64,000 nt of DNA, from positions 62,001 through 126,000 of the forward strand of contig DATJSN010000092.1 of assembly GCA_035504095.1 (NCBI GenBank), given 5' to 3'. This DNA comes from DATJSN01 sp035504095. Lineage in GTDB: Bacteria; Planctomycetota; Phycisphaerae; WQYP01. Positions 44,365 to 54,202 of the stretch are shown piece by piece; the first letter of the stretch is position 1; every line of letters begins with the position of its first letter. The position numbers and the translations under genes are program-made. The notes beneath the pieces are model-generated. The model saw nothing but the letters and a program-made list of their open reading frames with translations, was not told where the DNA came from and did not search any database.

Positions 44365-45728
44365 TGGACGCCCTCCTGCTTGAGAAAATAATCGAATGTA
44401 TAACGGCCAATATCTTTGGGAGGCATGCTAGGGCGCCGTAGGTGTTCGCGCACCTTTTCTAAGTCTGTAAGATTCACATTGTATCGAACGCTCGCCGTGG
44501 TCTTCTGTTTTCGCGGAAGCTTTTCCGGATTAAAGCTGCGGCTTGGCACTGAAGCAACCTGTCCAAGATCAGCTTGGCTAAGGGAAGTCATTATCTTCCG
44601 TTCATCCGAGGTCACTTCTGATTTTGACTGAGATAGACTGTTCAAGAAAGAATAAACTGGCCTTGCGATACTCGCCATTCGCTCACGAACTCGCAAGAAC
44701 ACAGCAGCTTCACGGTTGAGGCTGCGCTTCGTTGTGGTCCATGGAAGTTTCAAGGGGTCGCGAGAAGAAAAGGAAGCAATTCCAATGAATCCTCGCGATA
44801 CACTGGTATGAAATTGTGGAAGAATGCCAGCTCCCCATCCGGTCAACTCCGTTTTGTCTGCGGCAAGAATTACGCGACCGTTACAGAGAACATACCATCC
44901 GGCAGGTTCAGCTCGCCATTCATTGGATTCGCCCCTTGCTGCAAGTCCAGCGATAAGTGTGATGTGGACGCCTTCCTCATCCCATGTCTCCACGGCGGGC
45001 GTGAAATTTTCGGACGCACCAAGTGGGATTAATGTGGGAGAAATAGACATTCCGTTGAGAATAATATCGACGTATCGAGTTAAAAATGAAGCATAAGTTT
45101 GTGCAATCGAGCGATGCAGTGCAGTTGTTGTTGTCGGATCTCTGAACAGCGACTGGATGTCAGGGCTGATTCGTGCAATATTGATTGTCGTTCCAGGCTG
45201 CTCTGGGGGCATTGCTCCTTCAAGGTGATCCAAGGGAAACCGCCAGTCATTGAGAGTGTCATCCTTCTGTGACCACTCAGCAACATCCACCTTGACTCGA
45301 AATCCGTTAACGGCTGTATGAGATGTCATTTCGAAATGATCGCCAATCTTAAAAATTGCTCGCTTGAGACCAATTCCATAAGCACCCAGTTGTGTTGTGC
45401 CCATATCACCGGCAGGGTGTTCCGCATGGCCAAAATTGAATACTTCCCGTTCAGCATAAGCTTGGTCAATTCCTCCACAATTGTCCTGAATGGAAAAACC
45501 GTCTTTTGTATAACTAACCTGAATTCTAGCCTTAGGCTCGTTGATAGGTATTATAGGATTGGTGTTCAACAGGTCCTTTGCGTCGAGATTAAGTTGACGC
45601 GACCGAATCAGGCCATCAATGGAATTGTCGATCAAATCTAAAATGCAGTCTTGGAGTGAGATGTCTCGCGTGAACATCTCCAAAAAAAACCTCTTACGCG
45701 GGAGCGCGAGTGCATATGTGTCGGACAT
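44361..45728 (-). CDS. GHKL-type ATP-binding protein (HSP90/MORC-like)
   Basis: The N-terminal ATPase fold has the N box DLIDNSIDG near residue 30, the G1 box IQDNCGGID near residue 80 and the G2-like GAYGIGLKRAIFK near residue 115, so it belongs to the Gyrase/HSP90/histidine kinase/MutL superfamily. Residues 250-350 look like a transducer domain with RDPLKLPWTTTKRSLN, containing the Lys that contacts ATP. Without a kinase or DNA-gate domain, it resembles prokaryotic MORC-like ATPases associated with restriction or defence. It is coupled to the downstream partner by a four-base overlap. Confidence 0.75.
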   Translation of the reverse strand: MSDTYALALPRKRFFLEMFTRDISLQDCILDLIDNSIDGLIRSRQLNLDAKDLLNTNPIIPINEPKARIQVSYTKDGFSIQDNCGGIDQAYAEREVFNFGHAEHPAGDMGTTQLGAYGIGLKRAIFKIGDHFEMTSHTAVNGFRVKVDVAEWSQKDDTLNDWRFPLDHLEGAMPPEQPGTTINIARISPDIQSLFRDPTTTTALHRSIAQTYASFLTRYVDIILNGMSISPTLIPLGASENFTPAVETWDEEGVHITLIAGLAARGESNEWRAEPAGWYVLCNGRVILAADKTELTGWGAGILPQFHTSVSRGFIGIASFSSRDPLKLPWTTTKRSLNREAAVFLRVRERMASIARPVYSFLNSLSQSKSEVTSDERKIMTSLSQADLGQVASVPSRSFNPEKLPRKQKTTASVRYNVNLTDLEKVREHLRRPSMPPKDIGRYTFDYFLKQEGVQ

Positions 45729-46189
45729 GCTCTGTTCCTTCCAATCTCTGGTCAGGCACTAATCAGTATATAGTTACCCGTATTCGCTTCAGCCAACCGT
45801 TCTATACCACGTTTCGGAACTAATTCCAGTTGGCAGCAAAACCGACACCAACCCTAGTGCACGACCACGATGCTGATCTTTCCGTTGTAGGACTTGTTGG
45901 CTAGGTAACCTGCGAAACACCAGCCACTCTTCAATTTTGAAATCATTGTCGCTTGTTTGAATCGCCCTGTAAACGGCTAATGCAACGACGGATAATCAGA
46001 TGCCTGGTTAATAATTCAAAGCGTGCGTGCCGGAATTGGTGGTTGTCCCTAATAGTTCCAAAAGGTCGCTGTCCAAACCATTTCACACCCTCACGCTTAA
46101 ACTTGCTTCCTAATCGCACTGATATGGCATATGCCCCGGTAAATTGCGGCTGCGTCGAGATCACTGGCGGTCATGATCCTGCAACGATT
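45729..46189. other. Intergenic stretch without recognisable gene
   Basis: This 461-base gap lies between the GHKL ATPase start and the end of the phosphorothioation-associated gene. Short open frames on both strands have no family signal. It may hold the promoter of the GHKL operon and the terminator of the gene to its right, but I see no clear hairpin with a T run. Confidence 0.5.
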
Positions 46190-47641
46190 TCATCTTCGAA
46201 CAACCAAACGATGTCCTTTTAGTGTGACTCCGCGTTGGAGCAAGACTTTTTCCCAACCGTTGCGCGTTCCAATTGTTGCGGTATCATCAAAAAGTCTATG
46301 CCTTTCTTCTTGTTTGGTAAGATGCTCAAAGCGTTCTCTGCGTGGATCATCAGGCCCTAGGAATGTTTCCTTGCGATGCAATATGGGTGGGTTTGTTGAG
46401 TCCCGGAAGTTCAAGTGCTTTACATCCCCGTTGCTGAGCTTAAGACGTAGTGATTCAGCTAGAGCAGGATGAGGATCGGTATTAAACTCTGGATACAGCA
46501 GATACGACACTTTTGGCTCAACCCGATTCAACTTGATCAAATTTGCGCCCTCAACATGACCCAGATAGCTGCGAGCACACCCCTCATAGACGCGGAGTAG
46601 AGCTGGCAGATGGGCCAGCGCATCGACATGCACATAAAGGGCTTCGCCCGTAAGCTTTCCGACCGGTGAATGCTCCATCGAATGATTGAGTTCCGCCATG
46701 TTTCCGGTGCGGAAAAGCAGTTTATCACCCTCAACGCAGGCCTTATTGTACGTGGAGAAGAATTCTCGCACATCCAATTGCTGGTCCGCCGGTAGCTCGG
46801 AGAACCGTGGGCGACCACCAAAGCGGTCCAATGCAAAGTGGATTAGCAACTCTTCTCGCCGTTCCTGCTGTAACTGCTCCCAACGCTCTGCCCCAGTGAC
46901 GCGCCGAACAACCGCGAATGCTTTCGGCACACTGCCGAAGATTTCAGCAAGTTGACCATGAACGGGGAATTCTTCAGGTGCAGGCAGCCGTCCGCGATCA
47001 GCCACAAATTCCATCAATGGCATGAGCAGATTCTCATGCTGTTGGAACAGAATGTCGCTCATCCGTGGAACAGGCACCGCCCGATGTCGCCTATACCTAG
47101 CTTCTAGGAACCGCTGGCGCAATTCTTCATCGCGGAAAATAAAGAAAATTCCTGGCGCAGCAGCCAAGGCACGTTGCACCAAGACCTGCTCCAACCAGTC
47201 CCGTAGCTCAAGTTGGTTGAAGAATTTCTGAAAAGTTCCGCGACCGGTTAGACACCCATCGGCATATGACTCGAACCTCGCCTCCTTGGCCTCGTATACG
47301 AGCCGAGCTGAAACAATCAACAGTTTCTTGGCCAAGTCCCATGCTGATCGCACGACATTGGCCCGTTCTTCTACATTTTCGATAACATTGACTACATAAC
47401 CCAAGTTCACTACGTCCGCAGATATTCGGGGTGCCTGGGGTTGATGGACGGGGTCCCAGCCCGCCGCTTGAAATCCAGAGTCCGCAAGGTTACGCAAATC
47501 GTCGCCGCGCCCGCAACCATAGTCGAAAACGGTCGTTTCAAAATGGATTAAATGCGACTCCAGGGCCGCACGGAAGGGCTTTGATAGTCCGGCGCGTCCG
47601 ATAGCCGTTTTGTGACGATGAATTTGAGGCACGTTCGACAT
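46190..47641 (-). CDS. DNA phosphorothioation-associated putative methyltransferase
   Basis: The protein matches the methyltransferase family commonly found beside dnd genes. It begins with HRHKTAIGRAGLSKPFRAAL, then the SAM-binding motif VFDYGCGRGDDLRNLADSG and NLGYVVNVIENVEERANVV. The C-terminal half includes LYVHVDALAHLPALLRVYEG. I take the ATG at 47641, where conservation begins; the frame continues to 47848 only across non-conserved codons that overlap dndA. It is divergent from dndA with 113 bases between. Its role in phosphorothioation systems is not settled. Confidence 0.82.
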   Translation of the reverse strand: MSNVPQIHRHKTAIGRAGLSKPFRAALESHLIHFETTVFDYGCGRGDDLRNLADSGFQAAGWDPVHQPQAPRISADVVNLGYVVNVIENVEERANVVRSAWDLAKKLLIVSARLVYEAKEARFESYADGCLTGRGTFQKFFNQLELRDWLEQVLVQRALAAAPGIFFIFRDEELRQRFLEARYRRHRAVPVPRMSDILFQQHENLLMPLMEFVADRGRLPAPEEFPVHGQLAEIFGSVPKAFAVVRRVTGAERWEQLQQERREELLIHFALDRFGGRPRFSELPADQQLDVREFFSTYNKACVEGDKLLFRTGNMAELNHSMEHSPVGKLTGEALYVHVDALAHLPALLRVYEGCARSYLGHVEGANLIKLNRVEPKVSYLLYPEFNTDPHPALAESLRLKLSNGDVKHLNFRDSTNPPILHRKETFLGPDDPRRERFEHLTKQEERHRLFDDTATIGTRNGWEKVLLQRGVTLKGHRLVVRR

Positions 47642-47754
47642 GTTACATTCGAATTTCCAAAACAAAGCCGACGGTCCATGTTTCGAGCAAGCGCAAGGCT
47701 GCATTGCAACAGCCTGCCATTGGCTCAGACAACAGTATGTCATAGGATGTCGGC

Positions 47755-48885
47755 ATGATCTATCTCGATCACAATTCAACAACACCAGTGCTGCCGGAAG
47801 TATTGGAGACGATGCTGCCTTATTTCGGCACAGAATGGGGGAATCCATCGAGTACTTATCGTTTTGGTGCGAAATTGAAGGGTATGATTGAAGCTGCTCG
47901 TGGTGAGGTCGCCGAACTTATCGGAGCACATTCCCGCGAAATATTATTTACTTCCTGCGCTACGGAGAGCAATAATACGGCGATTCATGCGGCATTGAAA
48001 GCCAATCCTGGCAAGCGGCACATTGTTACATCATCGGTGGAACATTCGTCAGTTTTGAATTACTGCATGGCGTTAGAAAAAGAAGGCTTTCGTATAACTT
48101 ATTTGCCGGTAGATCGAGATGGTCTTCTAAGACTAGCGGACCTAGAAAATGCAATTACAGTTGATACCGCCATCGTATCTTTAATGTGGGCAAATAATGA
48201 GACGGGGGTGCTGTTTCCTGTAAAAGAGATTGCGGAACTATGCCGGTCCCGAGGGGTTTTGTTCCATTGCGATGCAGTGCAAGCGGCTGGGAAGATTGAA
48301 ATTGATGTGAAAAAAGTACCAGCAGATTACCTATCGCTAACTGGCCATAAGTTTCATACACCAAAAGGCATCGGAGCCTTGTTCGTGCGCCGGAAATCTC
48401 CATTTACACCATTGATATTTGGCGGGCATCAAGAACGTAGTATGCGCGGTGGAACTGAGAGCGTGCCGCTAATCGTCGGCATAGGCAAAGCTGCGGAATT
48501 AGCGAAGAAACACCTGTCCGACTACAACAAAAAGGTCCGCCCCTTACGTGATACACTAGAAAAGGGCATTTTGAACTCAATTCCGAACGCAGAGTTAAAC
48601 GGCCATAAAACGCAACGACTGGTTAATACCACAAACATTACTTTTCACGGAATTGAATCTGAAGCAATGCTTATACTTCTCGACAAAGAAAGTATTTGTG
48701 CTTCGTCCGGTTCGGCTTGTTTGGCGGATTCAGATGAGCCGTCACACGTAGTTCGGGCCATGAAGCCCAATTCAACGGCGTCGCGGCAGATGATACGTTT
48801 TTCTCTGGACATTGCGAATAATTCTGCCGACATCAAGACGACATTGACGGTTTGTCAGCAAGTGGTCGCAATGCTCCGCAGTTAG
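47755..48885 (+). CDS. dndA: DndA cysteine desulfurase
   Basis: The protein is an IscS/NifS-type PLP enzyme that supplies sulfur for DNA phosphorothioation and helps build the DndC cluster. Motifs: MIYLDHNSTTPVLPEV at the start, ESNNTAIHAAL, HCDAVQAAGK, the PLP lysine in LTGHKFHTPKGIGALF, and the catalytic Cys in ICASSGSAC. Length is 376 residues, as expected. It is convergent with dndB; the stops overlap by four bases. It is separate from the dndC-D-E-B run, an order that differs from the usual dndA-divergent-dndBCDE layout. Confidence 0.85.
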   Translation: MIYLDHNSTTPVLPEVLETMLPYFGTEWGNPSSTYRFGAKLKGMIEAARGEVAELIGAHSREILFTSCATESNNTAIHAALKANPGKRHIVTSSVEHSSVLNYCMALEKEGFRITYLPVDRDGLLRLADLENAITVDTAIVSLMWANNETGVLFPVKEIAELCRSRGVLFHCDAVQAAGKIEIDVKKVPADYLSLTGHKFHTPKGIGALFVRRKSPFTPLIFGGHQERSMRGGTESVPLIVGIGKAAELAKKHLSDYNKKVRPLRDTLEKGILNSIPNAELNGHKTQRLVNTTNITFHGIESEAMLILLDKESICASSGSACLADSDEPSHVVRAMKPNSTASRQMIRFSLDIANNSADIKTTLTVCQQVVAMLRS

Positions 48886-50117
48886 CGACGTTTAATCCTT
48901 GCATGTGCGTCTCCGAGTACCCTCCGGTACTCTTCTACGACATTGTAATTTGTCGGCGCTGGGTCTTGGTTGGCCATGTAGAGAAGTAAATTCAACGCAA
49001 GTTTCTTATACTTCACGATCATAGTCTTTGTGGCAGCATTCCAGAGCACACCCACCAATGGATTTGACGAAAGATTTAACTGTACCTTCGCTAACTTCAT
49101 TACGGCGGAATCAACGGATGTTCCCCTATCAATCATCACTCTAACTGCCCGTGTGAAGGCCTGTAAGCCAGCGGGTCTAAAAAGCAAATGTCCTCCATTT
49201 TCTGTCCTATATCTTCCGGCGAGCGCTGCTCTTGGTGGTGAAGACATAACCTTCGCTAGAGGAGGGATGTTCTGCTTGAGTGCGTTCCAATAGGAGATTA
49301 CAAAATCATTAATTTCTTCGACACGCTGCCAATTAGGCGGGCCCACCTCCAGCACCTTTCGTTCACGACTTCCGGTAGCAATACTTATAGTTCGAACCAA
49401 TTCATAAAGTGCTATTACTGTAGTAACACTAGTCAGATTTCCTGGCGGAATATTCGCAGTTGGAGAGAGTGGTACAAATTCACCGTTCAGTCCTTGGTAT
49501 GTGTCAATTAGCCGACGAGTCACGATTGCAAATGCATCATCGTCGTTGAGGGCGATTAGCTCGGCAGGAGACACAGGCTTTGCGTATTTATTGAGAGTTG
49601 TGAACAATCGGCGTGTTCTCTCTCTTCCTTCGTCGGTTCGCTTATGTGATACGAAAATGACGACTAATTCATCTTCTTTCAGCTCTACATTACGCTTCAG
49701 TGCTTCTTTGATTCCATCAACACGGTGCTGTCCATCGACTGCGAATATCTCTTCATTTCCTGACAGATGAAGAAAACCAAAAGTGTTTGCCTGACGTTCA
49801 TCAAGCTTGATATCCTTTAGCGTCTTACTACTACCGACCTCAACTGGAAACCATTCAGGTTCTCCACCATAGATGCCAACAACCACAGCATTAAAAAAGT
49901 GTTGTTTTTGTTTAATGAGATAGGTTGCGATTTCCTCTTTCCTTTCAGGGCGCAAAACTCGTTGAATCCAAGTCTTTAATTCCTTCCTCTCATGTATTTC
50001 ATCGACTTGTCTGATCCATTTTGCGACTTCGGCGAAGGTCAGAGTAGTGACATAGAACCATCGATCTCCCATCCGGGAACGAAGTGCGGGAAACAGATTT
50101 GAAGGTTGTTCATTCAT
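48882..50117 (-). CDS. dndB: DndB-like DGQHR-domain protein
   Basis: The 411-residue protein has the motif FAVDGQHRVDGIKEAL in the first half (near residue 125), the DGQHR signature of DndB. It also shows FVSHKRTDEGRERTRRLFTTLNKYAKPVS, typical of the family. DndB regulates the dnd operon and controls the frequency of phosphorothioation. It is the last gene in the minus-strand run, four bases after the GIY-YIG gene. Confidence 0.85.
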   Translation of the reverse strand: MNEQPSNLFPALRSRMGDRWFYVTTLTFAEVAKWIRQVDEIHERKELKTWIQRVLRPERKEEIATYLIKQKQHFFNAVVVGIYGGEPEWFPVEVGSSKTLKDIKLDERQANTFGFLHLSGNEEIFAVDGQHRVDGIKEALKRNVELKEDELVVIFVSHKRTDEGRERTRRLFTTLNKYAKPVSPAELIALNDDDAFAIVTRRLIDTYQGLNGEFVPLSPTANIPPGNLTSVTTVIALYELVRTISIATGSRERKVLEVGPPNWQRVEEINDFVISYWNALKQNIPPLAKVMSSPPRAALAGRYRTENGGHLLFRPAGLQAFTRAVRVMIDRGTSVDSAVMKLAKVQLNLSSNPLVGVLWNAATKTMIVKYKKLALNLLLYMANQDPAPTNYNVVEEYRRVLGDAHARIKRR

Positions 50118-50120
50118 GGA

Positions 50121-50627
50121 TCAATGCGAAAATATTTTGGCTAAAGCATGACGAACCGAAGCTGGAAATTTGTGATTAGAAGGTGGTAAATATGCTGCGA
50201 GCAAGGCATTTTCCACTTTTTTTATGTCTTTTCTTTTGTGTATTACAGCATAGTAAAACCATAAATAGCCATCCCATTTGTCCAGCATCTCAACCACATG
50301 CAGCCGTCGAGACAAGTCGCCTCTTTTTTTATCACTTAAATACTGAGAAAACCGATCACGAAGCATTTGCCTCTCCGTCATACCGACGTACATAAGATAA
50401 GAACAACTAGGGTGGCGGGCGATTCCCGGCTTTATTATAAACGTATAAACACCTCCCGCATTGTTGGGCACGTAATTACTCTTCGTAGATTCAAACTTAA
50501 CATAATGCCACTTCAGTTTTGATCGCAACTTGTAACTGCACCAATGTGAAGGAGAAAGCACCATCCTTGTCAATTTATAATCATTGAGTTTGTACTTAGA
50601 GGTTTGTCTGCTAAAAATATCGTCCAT
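50121..50627 (-). CDS. GIY-YIG nuclease-like protein in the dnd operon
   Basis: The 168-residue protein has a GIY-YIG domain from about residue 57: GGVYTFIIKPG (Tyr of GIY), YLMYVGMTERQMLRDRFSQYL (YVG and the helix Arg), VENALLAAYLPPSNHKFP (Glu and Asn). All catalytic positions expected of a GIY-YIG nuclease are present. It is placed between the DndE-HerA fusion and dndB, with gaps of three to six bases. GIY-YIG enzymes are not a standard Dnd component. It could be a modification-dependent nuclease acting in place of DndFGH, an inference from position. Confidence 0.75.
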   Translation of the reverse strand: MDDIFSRQTSKYKLNDYKLTRMVLSPSHWCSYKLRSKLKWHYVKFESTKSNYVPNNAGGVYTFIIKPGIARHPSCSYLMYVGMTERQMLRDRFSQYLSDKKRGDLSRRLHVVEMLDKWDGYLWFYYAVIHKRKDIKKVENALLAAYLPPSNHKFPASVRHALAKIFSH

Positions 50628-50633
50628 GCAAAT

Positions 50634-52121
50634 TTATTTTCCTTCATCTTTCCAAAACTGCCTAGCCATGCCGGTGGTTTGCAACTTCCCACGATTACAA
50701 AGCGCTGCTTCGGCCTTTAAAAATTTCTGATGAATGACGCTCCCGAGAACATTTTTTTGATCCGCGACACTCAGTGTCTGTGGGGAAAAGTGCACGCCGC
50801 ACTCGGCGAGTTGGGCGAAATTGGTTTCATTCGTACCCGTGGTCAAAAACTTGTCGGCATCTTGAGACGCGAGCCAGACGGGAAAACCCCATGATCTTCC
50901 CTGCCGGGCGAGCGAACTTAATAAGCCAGCTTTATTTTCCTTTGGCAAGAGCAAATGGGCTTCGTCCACGAACAACACCATTTTGATCGGTTGTACGTCA
51001 TTTTTGACAGCTACTTGTTGGCTCAATTTTTTAATGAGGAAGTTTAGGATGAGCGCAACGGCAAGCGCTTTGCCATCGCTGTCTGTGTTAAATTCCTTAA
51101 AGTCAATCACCATGGAACTATTCAGCCACTCTTCTGGAGGAATTGCAGTATGGGCACTGGCAAAAAGATTATAACGCTCAATTTTTTGCACGATGGACAA
51201 ATCAACTCCGTTTGCGCCGCTGTTTTCCAATTCCCGAACCAAGGAGGTAATGTCAGGAGAGGCAAGCCGTCGGTAGCAATCGCAAATATTCCGTTCCTGT
51301 TTTGCCCCCATTTGTGGCGCAAAGCAACGAATCAAACCAGCTATCTCGTAGGCAATTTGATCGTTCTTCGTTGGATTTGGGTGCCGGTAAAGCGGATTGA
51401 TTGGCAAATCTTGCTGGATAAGACGGACATAGCGTGCACTAGTCTGTTCCAAAAATTTGGTACGGTTCTTGCGTTGCTGCGGGCTGCGAGGATCGTCTTC
51501 TAGTTCACCTTTCATGTCAAAAAAAACAAAACGGACGCCAGTATTGCTGAGTTGCGCCAAGAGATCGAGTGCAAGCTGGCTTTTTCCACTACCAGGTTGC
51601 CCAGAAATAACTAACAGTCCATTGTTAGTTCCGGGACCGTTTAACGACCATTCGGGCGCGTCCGTCAGAACCTTGAGTTTTATTTCCTTTTCGACTAATT
51701 GCATGGGAGCCACGGCCTGTCTCAGCATGTAAGGAAGGTCAAGATCGCCTCCTATAGATTTCAACAGGGAGGTAACAAAACGCGCTTGGTCGTTGCCTGA
51801 CTCTACCCATATCTGCCGTAATCGCTGACACCCAAACTCAAAATGTCGGCGAAATTCCTGACGGTAGCCCCCTTCATCGAGAGTTTGTCCGGCACGGTGA
51901 TTCAAGGCTGTTCGCACCAAATCTCTCAACTCATCGCCGACAACCTGCTCGTCATTCAACGTCACCCCTTTGGCGTCTTTGGGTTTAAATTCGGCGGGTA
52001 TACCTTCACCCAACGCCAAGAAAAGTGCCGCACGTCCTAGAATTGCCTGATTCCTTGCGCCTACACGCGCAAAGACATTTTCGATGAATTCGTGCGCTTC
52101 GCTGCTTGTATCAAATTTCAA
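50634..52121 (-). CDS. DndE domain fused to HerA/FtsK-type ATPase
   Basis: Residues 1-115 resemble DndE, the small DNA-binding Dnd protein: NQAILGRAALFLALGEGIP, DEQVVGDELRDLVRTAL and RRHFEFGCQRLRQIW. The rest is an ATPase with Walker A ISGQPGSGKSQLAL near residue 175 and Walker B MVLFVDEAHLLLP near residue 395, resembling the HerA/FtsK translocase group. The start is a TTG at 52121, eight bases after GGAG. It lies between dndD and the GIY-YIG gene, in the position of dndE. The ATPase could pump or remodel DNA during modification or restriction. Confidence 0.75.
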   Translation of the reverse strand: MKFDTSSEAHEFIENVFARVGARNQAILGRAALFLALGEGIPAEFKPKDAKGVTLNDEQVVGDELRDLVRTALNHRAGQTLDEGGYRQEFRRHFEFGCQRLRQIWVESGNDQARFVTSLLKSIGGDLDLPYMLRQAVAPMQLVEKEIKLKVLTDAPEWSLNGPGTNNGLLVISGQPGSGKSQLALDLLAQLSNTGVRFVFFDMKGELEDDPRSPQQRKNRTKFLEQTSARYVRLIQQDLPINPLYRHPNPTKNDQIAYEIAGLIRCFAPQMGAKQERNICDCYRRLASPDITSLVRELENSGANGVDLSIVQKIERYNLFASAHTAIPPEEWLNSSMVIDFKEFNTDSDGKALAVALILNFLIKKLSQQVAVKNDVQPIKMVLFVDEAHLLLPKENKAGLLSSLARQGRSWGFPVWLASQDADKFLTTGTNETNFAQLAECGVHFSPQTLSVADQKNVLGSVIHQKFLKAEAALCNRGKLQTTGMARQFWKDEGK

Positions 52122-52136
52122 GCTGGTTTCTCCAAC

Positions 52137-54200
52137 TCAAACAACATGTCCAAAGTAGTCATTTGTGACGCGAACCTCATAATTATGACCATCGGTTCGT
52201 CCATGCGGATGCAGCGTATATACACGCGCGAGTCGATTACGAATTTTATCAAACAAAGGGCCATCTGGATCAATTTCAGCATTGGTGCTAAGGATAATGG
52301 ATTGGTGGCCGCTAAGGTATAGTTGGTCAAGCACGTTGGCACGCACTTCTTTATCGAGCCGCGCTAAAGGCGTATCCACAACCAATGGCGGAACGAGCTT
52401 GGCGAGACGCCGAAGGGCTTCATAAAAAGCCAACATTCGCACCTGCCGCTGCCCGGCAGACGTATTGGTTTCTTCCCATGTCACCTTTTTGCCGCCACGC
52501 CGTACAAGCCAGCATTGCCAATTACTATCAAATTCCATACCCTCGAACTCGCGTTCCCGTTCTGCGATTTCCACCCATAACTTGCCAACTTCTTCTGAAA
52601 TCTGCCGGCGCATTTGAATAGCAGCACGACTACGAATCTCGCCAGCGGCTTCGCGATAGCGTGTTGATAAAGCAGCCAGGCTTTCACCACGTTCAGCACG
52701 TTCGGCAATTTCCCTTTGCGTGGTTTCCTGACGTTTAAGATCAACTAATTCAACCCCCATCCGAGTGATTTCAGCATCAATGTCCTTTAGCCGGTTGCTA
52801 ATTTGATCGCGGCAAGTATTGAGACCGCCCCGTTTTTCATGGAGTTCTACGCCACGCTTATATGCTGCTGTATTTTGTTGCATCTGTTTCAGCTTTTGAT
52901 CAATCTGCCGCAACTCCACGGTCATTTTTTCGATGTTGACGCACATTTCAGCTAAATCACGAAGATCACTTTGGTTTGTGGCCAGCCGTGCGCGCACTTG
53001 AGCACTCGTGTCGTTACGATCCGCTAGATAAATCCGATCCGGGATACCTTGGGGAGGCGGATGAAACAGCCGATGGAGCGCGTCCTCAAGCCGCTTCATG
53101 TAAAAAGACTCAATATCTGGCTGAATCGCAAATTCCTTTGGCACATTGCCGAACACATCCTGTTTTACCTGCGGAATTTTCGGCTCGACGCTGGATTTAG
53201 CGCTTTCCCATTCACGACGGCGCTCTTCTGCAAGCAGAGTATCGTGCAATTCTTTCCGATAAATTCCCAGCAAAGAAACCGGCAAGGTCAATTCCCAAGC
53301 TTCTGTGAGTTTATCTTCAAGTTTTGTCTTGGCTTCTGTGAGTTCTGTCCGACGTTCTTGAGCTTTTTGTAACTCGTCAGGATCAACTGCACCGAGGGTC
53401 TTCAAATCGTCTTCGACTTCCAATAATTCCGCCTCGATTTCATGCAAATCGCGCTTAAGCGCATCAAGCTCTTTTCGTCTTGCCTTCAGGACACCTTCGA
53501 CGGTTATGACTTTGCCATTCAATTCGGCCAGTAACGTTTCGGGGTCTGTGCCGCCAGAAGCATTGTAAACACGAGGAATTTTTGAACTGATCAATTGGCG
53601 GAGATCACTTTCCAACTCGGAGTATGTCCAAAGACCGAGAATTCGACTCACGCCTTCAACAATGTCTTGTTGTCCCAGATTGATGCTCTGACTGCGTTCA
53701 GCATCAAAGAAAAAGAAACGGGCGAGATGCCGTGGCAGAAAAGCGTCACGTAGTTTATGAATTACCTGTTCATCTTCGATTCGACCTGCTGTGTCGGAAC
53801 GTGTGGCATAATGTTCCCAGATAGGTGATGAGTTAAGACGAAACCGAACTTCACGAAGCAGATCAATTTTTCGACTACCAATTTTATCATCACGAAGATG
53901 AACAACGGCTTTCAAACGCATCGTGTCCTGACCCTCAGCCAAAGCGCGTCGATTCAAAGATTTTTCAAAAGCAAATCGGGTTGCATCGGAGCCAGTCTCC
54001 ACTTTTTTCAAATCTCCAACCCCGCTTTCACCAACGACCGCCAGATACAAAGCGCGAAGCAAGTGCGTCTTTCCGGCACCATTCTTTCCTCCTATAAGAA
54101 TGCCACATTTGCCTTCTAAACTGCGGAAGTCAATTTTGTGCTCGCCATAGAATGGCCCAAAGTTCTCCAGCGTTAATGAGTCAATATAGACTTCGGACAT
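52137..54200 (-). CDS. dndD: DndD SMC-like ATPase
   Basis: The protein has an ABC/SMC ATPase split by a coiled coil. Walker A is GGKNGAGKTHLLRAL near residue 35. The centre (about 215-530) is a long charged coiled-coil. Near the C-terminus come the signature motif NTSAGQRQVRML, Walker B PLVVDTPLARLD and IILSTNAEID. DndD probably provides a nicking/ATPase function for sulfur incorporation into DNA. The ATG at 54200 has AAGGG six bases upstream and lies two bases after the dndC stop; an earlier TTG at 54206 is less likely. Confidence 0.88.
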   Translation of the reverse strand: MSEVYIDSLTLENFGPFYGEHKIDFRSLEGKCGILIGGKNGAGKTHLLRALYLAVVGESGVGDLKKVETGSDATRFAFEKSLNRRALAEGQDTMRLKAVVHLRDDKIGSRKIDLLREVRFRLNSSPIWEHYATRSDTAGRIEDEQVIHKLRDAFLPRHLARFFFFDAERSQSINLGQQDIVEGVSRILGLWTYSELESDLRQLISSKIPRVYNASGGTDPETLLAELNGKVITVEGVLKARRKELDALKRDLHEIEAELLEVEDDLKTLGAVDPDELQKAQERRTELTEAKTKLEDKLTEAWELTLPVSLLGIYRKELHDTLLAEERRREWESAKSSVEPKIPQVKQDVFGNVPKEFAIQPDIESFYMKRLEDALHRLFHPPPQGIPDRIYLADRNDTSAQVRARLATNQSDLRDLAEMCVNIEKMTVELRQIDQKLKQMQQNTAAYKRGVELHEKRGGLNTCRDQISNRLKDIDAEITRMGVELVDLKRQETTQREIAERAERGESLAALSTRYREAAGEIRSRAAIQMRRQISEEVGKLWVEIAEREREFEGMEFDSNWQCWLVRRGGKKVTWEETNTSAGQRQVRMLAFYEALRRLAKLVPPLVVDTPLARLDKEVRANVLDQLYLSGHQSIILSTNAEIDPDGPLFDKIRNRLARVYTLHPHGRTDGHNYEVRVTNDYFGHVV

Positions 54201-54202
54201 AA

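Noticed and set aside
45943..46222. Overlapping open frames on both strands between the GHKL and methyltransferase genes
   Set aside because: Neither shows a family pattern or a ribosome binding site; the region is more likely regulatory or decayed.
46190..47848. Long N-terminal extension of the phosphorothioation-associated methyltransferase
   Set aside because: Codons upstream of 47641 overlap dndA on the opposite strand and are unlike the family; conservation begins at the ATG at 47641.
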